From: Vicia villosa
Taxonomy: Eukaryota > Streptophyta > Magnoliopsida > Fabales > Fabaceae
Reading direction: 5' to 3'
Assembly: GCF_029867415.1 (NCBI RefSeq)
Contig: NC_081184.1
Coordinates: 73,032,616-73,096,615, forward strand
Length of the DNA: 64,000 nucleotides
Shown here: positions 55,967-64,000 of the stretch, one piece after another
Numbering within the stretch: position 1 is the first letter of the stretch
How the letters are laid out: every line of letters begins with the position of its first letter
The notes under the pieces: model-generated
Databases searched by the model: none
Seen by the model: only the letters and a program-made list of their open reading frames with translations
Told to the model about the DNA's origin: nothing
Translations under genes and position numbers: made by a program

Positions 55967-58900
55967 AATCTTCTTAAACCTGAAGAGGTAGAAGATGATT
56001 GGACACTGAAATGCCCTGAAATTTGCTTGCGTAGGGAAGAAGTTCTGTGGGAGATGGGCCTACAGATGCCACTTATTTGTTTGACAAGATGCTTGTCCAG
56101 AGCATATGCTCTTCATACCAGGATCATATTGATTGTATCTGAAGAGATATAAAGTAATGTCTTATAGAAGACTACCAGAAGAGGTTCCTGAATAGGGTAT
56201 ATCAGAGGTTAATGCGAAGAAGCTTAGGCTTAGGAAGAATGTCTAGGAGAAGACTAACCAAGGAGTTCTTTAAAAGAACTAAGCGTGTCTTAGAAAAGAT
56301 TCGATAAACATTTTAAGAAGGCTACCTAGAAAGGCATGATATGTCTTAAATAAGACTCACCTAGAAAGGCTCCTAAAAAGATATGAAACGTCTTAAACAG
56401 GACTACCTAGACAGGTTATGGTACGTCCTAAACAGGACTCACCTGGTAAGGCTCTTAGATAGGATACGGGATATCTTAAACAAGACTTACCTAGAGAGGT
56501 TCCTATAAAGGGAACGATACTTTTTAAACAAAACTATCTAGAAAGATTCCTATAAAGGGAATGATATGTTTTAAACAAAACTACCTAGAAAGGTTCTTAT
56601 AAAGGGAATGATATGTTTTAAACAAAACTATCTAGAAAGATTCCTATAAAGGGAATGATATGTTTTAAACAAAACTACCTAGAAAGGTTCCTATAAAGGG
56701 AATGATATGTTTTAAACAAAACTACCTAGAAAGGTTCCTATAAAGGGAATGATATGTTTTAAACAAAACTATCTAGAAAGATTCCTATAAAGGGAATGAT
56801 ATGTTTTAAACAAAACTACCTAGAAAGGTTCCTATAAAGGGCATGATATGTTTTAAACAAAACTACCTAGAAAGGTTCCTATAAAGGACACGATATGTTT
56901 TAAACAAAACTACCTAGAAAGGTTCCTATAAAGGGAACGATATGTTTTAAACAAAACTACCTAGAAAGGTTCCTATAAAGGCTATGAAATATTTTAAACA
57001 AAACTACATAGAAAGGTTCCTATAAAGGTCGTGGAATGTTTTAAACAAAACTACCTAGAAAAGGTCAGGATATGTCTTACACAAGACTGCTTGGAAAGGT
57101 TAGGATAATTGTCTTGGACAAGACTACCTGGAGAGGTAAGAAATTCTTTGATTGCTTCTGGATTGTCTTTGAAGAAAGACTTGGAATGAGGTATTAGAAT
57201 TGTATCTGTTAAAATTGAATCGTTGATACGATCGTATTTGCGCTTGTAATGTGATGATAACATCCTCTTGATTATGAAGTGACCTGAAAAGGCAGCGTTA
57301 GTTTTATGCAATGTCATGATGCATGTGCCATGTAATGAGATTCTCAAAACAAATGAGAATTATGCATGTATGCTTATCCCACACTGCGGGATGTAAATAG
57401 TACAGGCGTGGGAAGATCAATTATGCAACACTGCTCCTTGTATGATACTAGTGTGACTCCCCGATTATCAGAAATTTTTGAGAGACGTGCCCCCCCTTAA
57501 TCTGAAGGAGGGACCTTTAGAGGGAACTCGAGTTTCACCATGTCTTGCCTGGTATACATTGCACCAGTATTTGAATTCTTGAAGGATGTGCCCTAGTTAA
57601 TAGGATCCTTGCTTGTATGCCCCTGTTTTAGGAAAACCCTCTGAACGTGGTTTCCCCATTCCAGGGGCTTTGTCAGGAATGATCGTCTTTGATTAGACCA
57701 ATTTTGAGGTCTCCTTGATGCTAAGTATTGATTTGAATGTGGAGCAGATGCTTTTCAGAATGAGTCATGCGTTTAGGTTGCATCCTGACGGACAATGATT
57801 TGCTGAGTACTTAGGATGAGATGATGCCTTCTATAAGACTACCTGAAGAGGTCCTTGGAAAGAAATGGGAGATTGTCTTAAATAAGATCGCGCTTTAAAC
57901 AAAGCTCAAAGGGATGTGTTTGTGCAGAGGGTCAAAATATTCCTATAGAGGATAGAGACTATTTTTTTTATGGCGTTTTAAACAAAACTTTGGAAAAGAT
58001 ATCTTGAAGAAGATCACCCTAAAAAGGATGGTGCACTGTCTTAGAGAAGACTCTGTACTTTAAACAAAGTTTGACAAGGTTCTTGAAAGCATAAGAGAAG
58101 TTTGAATATGTCTTAAAAGACTAATTGAAAAAAGTTAAGAGATGTCTTACAGAAGACTACCTAGAAAAGGTTCTTGGAAAGGAATATGTCTTAGAGAAGA
58201 CTGTTTGAAAGGGTTTGAAAATAGAGAGGATAAGAAAATGGGTCTTTAAAAAGACTATCTGAAATAGGCTCCTAGAAAGGGTAAGAAGTATTTGAACATG
58301 TCTTTAAAGAAGACTACATGGACAGATTGAGAAATATCCTATACAGGTTCCTGGAAAGGATGTGAGAGTGGTATTGACCCCATCTGATACTGAGTGATCT
58401 TTGCAACGTGCCCCCAGGTGATGGGCTTGCCCCATGGGCTATTCAGCATCCTTGAGAGATTCCATGGATCTTGATTAGATTGCCCCATGTAAATGGGATA
58501 ATGACGGGTTATGCCCCGTGTACACATTAGCCATCCCAGTCATGCGTAAGGGATGTTTCTTCTTTTGACGAGTTTTTAAAGCTACTTCGTCAGTCAGTAG
58601 GATTTTTAGCCGTTAGCCATGCCCCATGCAACTTCTCCCTGATGTTAACATTTAAATCTATATAGACAAGTGTACTTTGTAATGAAATTCATAAGATGCG
58701 AATGCATATGTCTGTCTTGAAAGTTTAAAAACATTTTTTGAGTAAAACGAAGTTTTTTTTTTTGTAAGAAAGTGATATCAACTCAAGAGTTATAGTAGAC
58801 CTTAAGGAGTCGGGATACCTTTGGTAACGGTATGCTTTCGAACTAACCATGCTTCAGTTAGGACTTTTAAGGGTTGTAACGTGGCCTGGTTCACGGTTTA

Positions 58901-59779
58901 AAGAAACAAAAGATAGAGGCTCAAAGTTCATTTGTACCCATCCCCATCTTCGTGATGTTCTCCAGTCCTATACTCAGTTAACTATGCATTTAGTCTCCAA
59001 AAGAATTTGGGAATTATGACGTTGACATTTATGATGGTTCAAAAAACAGAAGTTTACTTTGCAAAGGCAGTCATCCTCCTTTCTTGTAATATTTTCTCTT
59101 GTGAGGGTATGTAATGACCTCTTTTCGACTTTGTTATCCCTAACTTTTGCCTGAACTGTTCGTTTTAAAACTACAGTCAGCGGGATGCCCCAATTTTGCC
59201 TAAGTCTCCTTAATAGGTTTTGACTTAGCAGGTCTTTGCATTGCTTTCTTTTTCTTTGCGGATATTGACTGCCGGATTTAATGATGATGGGGAACCATCG
59301 GTGATTATGTTCAAAGGAACAACCTGGAAGAATTAAGTTAACTGAGCAACTACCCTACCCCAGGTTATGTATTAAGGGTTTCATTTTATATGAAGGAAAA
59401 CTCCTACTTCTTTAGGCTCAAAGGGGTTGACGAGGGATTAACATCCTTATATCTCCACTGTTTGGGAATTGAAACAATGCCTGTACATCGTCAACACGGT
59501 CTGTTCGAAAGCGTAGTGTATGAAATTGTGGTATCGTTTTCGTCATTCTCCCTCTAAAGGTGTACGACTTTAATCGAGAGTTGAATATCACAAAGAAGAA
59601 AACCGAGTAAAAACACAGTTTTAAATATAGTGAGAACACTAGGAATGAATCAAGACAAACGTAAGCAATGCATTAATGATTGTTGTAAAGTACATAGCAT
59701 ATGTCGTAAGACTAATGTTTAAACAAACGGAAAGAAATTGCAAATGAAAACAAAACTAATGATCTAAGAAATCCTCTTT
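55967..59779 (-). other. Non-coding 3' region of the Ogre-type element
   Basis: 3.8 kb without a recognisable protein. Words such as GTCTTAAACAAGACTACCTAG and GAAAGGTTC recur from about 56150 to 58350 in graded similarity, most regular at 56522-57060. Plus-strand phrases with TGCCCC recur at 57490-58520. It corresponds to the untranslated part downstream of pol in autonomous relatives. Confidence 0.6.
56522..57060. repeat. 47-bp tandem array, about 12 units
   Basis: The word TTTTAAACAAAACT occurs at 56568, 56615, 56662, 56709, 56756, 56803, 56850, 56897, 56944, 56991 and 57038, exactly every 47 bp, with one more at 56522. A unit contains CTACCTAGAAAGGTTCCTAT. Central units are nearly identical. 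Outward copies toward 56150 and 57150 become divergent in both length and sequence. Confidence 0.95.
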
Positions 59780-60190
59780 CTAGCCACCTATGGCTTTAGA
59801 CTTGCTAGGGTCTTCGAACTCAATGAGCCCTTCTTCAATCAAATCTTGGATCTTGTGCTTCAACGGCCCACAATCCTCTGTATCATGACCAGGACTGTCT
59901 GAATGATAAACGCACCTAGCATGATACTTGTACCCGGGAGCGGGGTTAGCCGGAGCTGAGTATGGAGGCAGCAGAGTTACCAAGTTTTGGTTGAGCAGAC
60001 GTTGCAAAGCTTGAGACAATGGCATGTACAACGGAGTGAATGATCGTTTTGGCTTGGACCTCCAGGTGCGTTGGCCACCCTGTTGCTTTTGCTGATCCAT
60101 TGATCTCTTCTGCTGAAATCTTGTTGGATAATATGGTCGGGATGTTAGGTTATCCTTCCCAATGGTCCCTTGTTCTGGAGATAGAAGAGG
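59780..60190 (-). pseudogene. Ogre-type gag C-terminal fragment
   Basis: About 135 codons open to TAG at 59780-59782. Landmarks: SKPKRSFTPLYMPLSQALQR, GYKYHARCVYHSDSPGHDTE followed by DC, then KIQDLIEEGLIEFE. This is the distinctive end of Ogre/Tat gag with its CxYH...GHDxExC zinc-type motif. Upstream sequence to about 60190 (TSRPYYPTRFQQ) also fits. The capsid itself is missing, and nothing of pol follows downstream. Confidence 0.85.
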
Positions 60191-60963
60191 AATCTTCTCT
60201 TAATGTCATGAAAATGATGTGTATGCCATGCATGATATGTACGATATCCTTTTTTCTTTCTTTTTTTTTTTTTGAATAAAATATGATGCAAGAATGCCCC
60301 TGATGTATGATGAATGGAAAAAGAAATAATAAAAAAAATGATCAACACATATATATACATATAACACATAATCACATAAGTTCATAGGTTCGACGTAGCG
60401 GCTCTTGGGAGCCAACCTTTTTATAGGGGGTTCTAGAAGGTCTCATGGGGTCGTTCGTAGCCTCTGAGACTTTTTGTCTCTTTGGATTTTAGAACAACTC
60501 ATTTTATCCATGAGGTTCGAATTTTTGGGGTAGGTTCCCGGAGAGATCAGCCAAGTATCCAGTCCTGCCCTCAACAAAGTCAAGCCTCGTTTTGGACATT
60601 TCCGAATACTCAACCCACTCCGAGTGGAGTTATCAGTGAGACTCGTAAGGCGATTCATGTCCCCTTTTGGTCTCAAAGTTAACTCCCACACTTAGGGTTT
60701 TAACACTACATAATATATCCAGCGGTATATAAAAATATAATAGTTAACAAAAATATAAATATATTCACATAGACAGTTAAATATAAACATATTATAAATA
60801 ATTAAATATTTTTTAGATAAAAAACAAATAAACAATTTTTAAAAAAAAAATAATAATTACAAACCCTAAAAAAGGCGAATTAGCCAAACCCTAAAAAGTT
60901 GTCAAACCTAAACCCTGCCAAAACCTAAAACCTATAGGAGCATAGTATTCACCATTTAAGTTT
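60191..60963 (-). other. Leader region between PBS and gag fragment
   Basis: AT-rich non-coding DNA including a T-run (60250-60273) and TATATATACATATA. No protein seen. A splice acceptor for gag could lie here but was not identified. Confidence 0.45.
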
Positions 60964-60981
60964 TCCCCAGCAGAGTCGCCA
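60964..60981 (-). other. Primer binding site of the Ogre-type element
   Basis: TGGCGACTCTGCTGGGGA on the minus strand, two bases inside the 5' LTR; the 18-base tRNA-Arg-complementary site known from Ogre elements. Confidence 0.92.
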
Positions 60982-60983
60982 GC

Positions 60984-63357
60984 TGTAGCAACCTGCCTAA
61001 AAATTTATAGCTTAGAGTCGCCACCTATTCTGAAGGGCGAATAGGAAACCCTACGCAGTATAGAGATCAGGGTAAGATACTATATTCAGGTCGAGGGAAG
61101 GTGTTAGGCACCCTCAACCCTTTCCTATGGCTTTGAATCTAAGGTAACAGTTTTATGGCTAAGAGTATTAAGGTAAGGTTTATGCTTTCGAGGGTTAAAT
61201 GATTAAGGGAAATAAATCGGGAAAAATGAGATTTAAAAGGAAGGGGACTCGCCTTGTTGCCAAGTGCCTACGTACCTCCTTATGGAGGATCAGAGTCTAC
61301 GTAGTTCGGGCTACGGGTTGTACGCCTTTGAATTTGATTTGAATGATTTGAAGGCTTTTTGAATGGCCTGTCGTAGTTTGTGATTTGAACGGCATTTTGA
61401 ATTGCCTAGGATAAAAATCCGTAGTATCGTGGTTTAGTGTGTTTTGAATGTTTGGGCGTACAACCCTGATTTTAATTTGTTACCATTAGTTGCGATAATC
61501 AATAGGTTTGATTACTACGGCTAACGGATTAAAGGGAGGATTTCTAACCACTATAATCGATAGATTCGATTATCACGAATAGCAAATGTGCGTATTTTAA
61601 TTATCGTTACTCCTCATAATCGATAGATTCGATTACAAATAATAACGAATTTGATAAGGGGAAATTACTAATCATCGTAACCAATAGCTTTGGTTAAAAC
61701 CATTTAGCAGAATAATATGTATTTTTATTTATATTAAATTGGAGTAAATTGATTATATTTCTACGTGTAATTTTATCGTTTTGATTAATTTATATTTTTT
61801 TGTTTATTATTCTTTTAATAGAACTTAATTCAATTTAACCTAATAAGTTATGTACCTATAGTAATAAGATCAAATTAGGGAAATAAAATAAAACCACTAT
61901 CCTAAAAAATTGATGAATTCAAATGGGTGCTGTTAGCAATGGATATGTAGGTGTTAGTAATAAACAAAGAAGACTCATCATTCACATGGCAAACCACTAA
62001 ATATCTAACCCTAACCCAAAAGTTAATTATTAGTTATAAATAAATAAAAAAATATAAAAGTGTAAACAAAAGAATAAAGAAGTTAAAACGTGGAAAGAGA
62101 GAAACCAGATCTGCAAAAAAACTTCTATCTCCTCTTCCATGCGGTCTCTAATCTCTCGCTTTTCTTCATCTTCTTCAATAGCATAAACAAAACTCCAACC
62201 TTTCCTCTTTCAATTTCTCTTCTCTAGAACAAACACCTGATATAACAACAAAACAATCCTAATGAATCAATACAACGCAGATCAGAGGGATTACCTGGCG
62301 GTGCAGTTGGTTGAGTGTGAACGCCGCGGCTGTTGTTGAACGTGGCACGCGTCTAGGGGGTGAATCGGAGGGAGTTTCGTCAGTGGTGTGCGCGCGGTGG
62401 TCGGAGTTGTGTGTGTGATGCTGTACGGCATGGATCGGAACCTGAAGCGGCTGATTTCAGATGGCGGTGGGGTGATCTCCTTTTTCTTGTTTCCGGTCCT
62501 CTCCCCCCCCGCGGCTTGAAAAACTCTCCTCAATTTATAGTTGGAACTATTAGGTTTTTGGAGATTAAATGCTATGATTTAATTTTTGTGATGAGTTATT
62601 TTGTGCATATTTTAGAAGATTCAATCTGGTTTTAGGAAGACTGAATTTGGACTGTTTTTTTGGATGGATTAATTGAGTGGTATAAATTTGGAAGAGTTTA
62701 TGGATCTTGTATAAACCATGTTTGCTGCAAAATCTTTCCTTTCTCGTTTGGATGTGTTTCTGATTATGGCTTTAGGGAATAATAATTGATGGAAACCTCT
62801 AAGCTACACTCTCTCAAAAAACTTTGATTTTGTGAGATATGCTTCTACTTTTAGTGATTTTGCAATTAAAGGTGGATGAATAGAATTGAATAGAGAATCA
62901 AATGCTATGAATTAATTGTGAGACAAAATGACTTGATATTTGGTGGAGATTTGGATCTCTAACTTAATTGAAAATGCAAAGTATGGACTTCTAAATGAGA
63001 TACGTGGGAAACAATTCCTTTTGGCTTATTCTAATTTTTTTTATTTTTCTTTAGATAATAATAAGGAATATACTCAATAGAAAAATAAATAATAATAATA
63101 GTGAAAAATAGAAATCTAGATTAATGATAAGTAAAAATCTAATCTAAATACTTAACTAATAAAAGTGACAAAAAAAGTATTAAAATAATGGGTGGGAGAT
63201 ATTCATAAAAGAAAATACAAGTAAACTATTATTATTTTTCTTAAATAAGCAAAATAACTCATTATAAGAATGTTAGTATAAGTTGGAAAAATTTAAATTT
63301 CAAGTTAAAGATAATTTTGACGGTTAGAAATAGGGTGGGCAAATTTGGGGTATGACA
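60984..63357 (-). repeat. 5' LTR of the Ogre-type element
   Basis: 2374 bp; differs from the 3' LTR by about seven substitutions and two single- or few-base indels. The TATA-type box CTATAAATTG lies at 62531-62540 (minus). Confidence 0.93.
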
Positions 63358-63362
63358 ATTGG

Positions 63363-64000
63363 GTACAAGACGTTGTGCCTAAAGGATGATGAGGAGCTGT
63401 TAATATAATTCTGCTGCATGTTATCTCTTTCAAATTTGGTTCTCTTAGCATTAGGGTTTGATCTCCTCAAGAACTGCACCCATGATAGGGGATGAATAAA
63501 GCTGGTTCAGTCAATTGACCAAAGTGACCAATGATACTTGAGTTCTGGTTCTCAAGTCCACTCAGAAAGACACTTTAGTTTAGCTGATGGATGCTTCTTT
63601 AAGGAACATGAAGAGAAATTGAAAATTTTAGTTTGGTCTTCATAATTCTGGATTCCCTTTAGGAAGTAACTCCGAATCCGGTTACTCATGGTATAGCTGG
63701 GTCGCCTGTATTGAAGCTAAACAAGGGATGTTGTTGAGGCAGTAATATTCCTAGCACAAAGTTCAGCTGGTTATTCCAAGAAAAAGGAACTGATGTTCTA
63801 TGGGATGTGAGAACTTTACTTCAGCAGGTATGTTGCTACTGGTTGAAGAACATATGTTTTGTGTGCTAAACAAAATATTATGAATACTTTTGTTTGGAAC
63901 CTACTCCTGATTTGGAAGAGGAGACATCTGATTTGTGCAGGTTGATCAGGACACGATCAACAGCCTATATGCCTTTGTGTCAGTTTGTTTCTGACCAAGG
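63363..64000 (+). other. Continuation of the Copia internal region (leader)
   Basis: Resumes after the ATTGG duplication with GTACAAGACGTTGTGCC. It should be the untranslated leader of the Copia element whose PBS is at 53344. No convincing open frame before the window ends. Confidence 0.4.

Larger units (their letters stand above)
53582..63357 (-). mobile_element. Ogre-type non-autonomous LTR retrotransposon (9776 bp)
   Basis: Minus-strand element. LTRs 60984-63357 (5') and 53582-55953 (3') start TGTCATACCCCAAATTTGCC and end GGTTGCTACA. Perfect ATTGG target duplications sit at 53577-53581 and 63358-63362. The PBS TGGCGACTCTGCTGGGGA is the tRNA-Arg type typical of Ogre. The LTRs differ at about nine positions in 2.37 kb, so it is the youngest insertion here. 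The 5.0-kb interior has only a gag fragment and a tandem-repeat-rich 3' region; protease, RT and integrase are absent. It must have moved using proteins from a relative. Confidence 0.92.

Noticed and set aside
56522..57060. The 47-bp repeats as a CRISPR array
   Set aside because: Units are contiguous with no unique spacers, inside a plant retrotransposon.
57051..57347. 98-codon minus-strand frame in the Ogre-type 3' region
   Set aside because: No similarity recognised; it overlaps the tandem-repeat edge and looks random.
54889..62635. Paired frames (about 80 and 91 codons) in the Ogre-type LTRs
   Set aside because: Same reason: LTR copies; overlapping frames on both strands with no recognisable domain.

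Overview
This window is plant nuclear DNA that is almost entirely transposable elements. The Ogre-type LTRs and their primer-binding site (PBS), the SIRE/Maximus-like Copia gag and the Tat-lineage Ty3/gypsy elements point to a legume, most likely of the inverted-repeat-lacking clade (Fabeae or Trifolieae, such as pea, vetch or clover relatives). That placement is an inference from repeat families; no species marker was seen. There are no operons, CRISPR arrays or bacterial features.

Layout. 1-919: the 3' end of a chromovirus (Ty3/gypsy) whose integrase core is deleted. 920-4534 and 9589-15871: two diverged copies (A and B) of one non-coding duplicon. They differ mainly by later insertions (two Mutator-like MITEs in A; a Tourist-like MITE, a Stowaway-like MITE and a 2.7-kb block with a 5'-truncated LINE in B), and each copy shows the empty sites of the other. 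Between them lie a decayed minus-strand gag (5590-6260) and a 9-bp-TSD inverted-repeat element (8721-9237). 16362-18350 (minus): the only recognisable host gene, a two-exon TMEM97/sigma-2-receptor-like EXPERA membrane protein. 19070-22335: an inverted LTR fragment, a 100-N assembly gap, and the gag, PBS and 5' LTR of a minus-strand SIRE-like Copia element.

22513-38143 (element T1): a 15.6-kb Tat-lineage Ty3/gypsy element with LTRs, gag, protease, RT, two RNase H domains and integrase on the plus strand. Between integrase and the 3' LTR it carries two genes on the opposite strand. One is a plant-mobile-domain (PMD) gene with a C-terminal coiled coil and four GT-AG introns whose phases all fit. 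The other is a shorter gene resembling 'putative plant transposon protein' families. Both have TATA-like boxes facing the antisense direction.

38147-45959 (T2): a young Tekay/Del-like chromovirus broken only by four in-frame TAG codons, its 5' LTR truncated at a chimeric junction with T1. It sits in the gag of another Tat element (T3, 45960-48130). 48361-53341: a probable Copia LTR holding a 4.03-kb Ogre-type solo LTR with AACAT duplications, which in turn holds an inverted-repeat element that holds a MITE. 53582-63357: the youngest insertion, a 9.8-kb minus-strand Ogre-type element with ATTGG duplications, nearly identical LTRs and a perfect PBS. It retains only a gag scrap, and its 3' region contains a regular 47-bp tandem array.

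The main biological interest is the intron-bearing antisense gene inside T1, and the Ogre derivative that appears mobile without its own pol and carries a satellite-like array.
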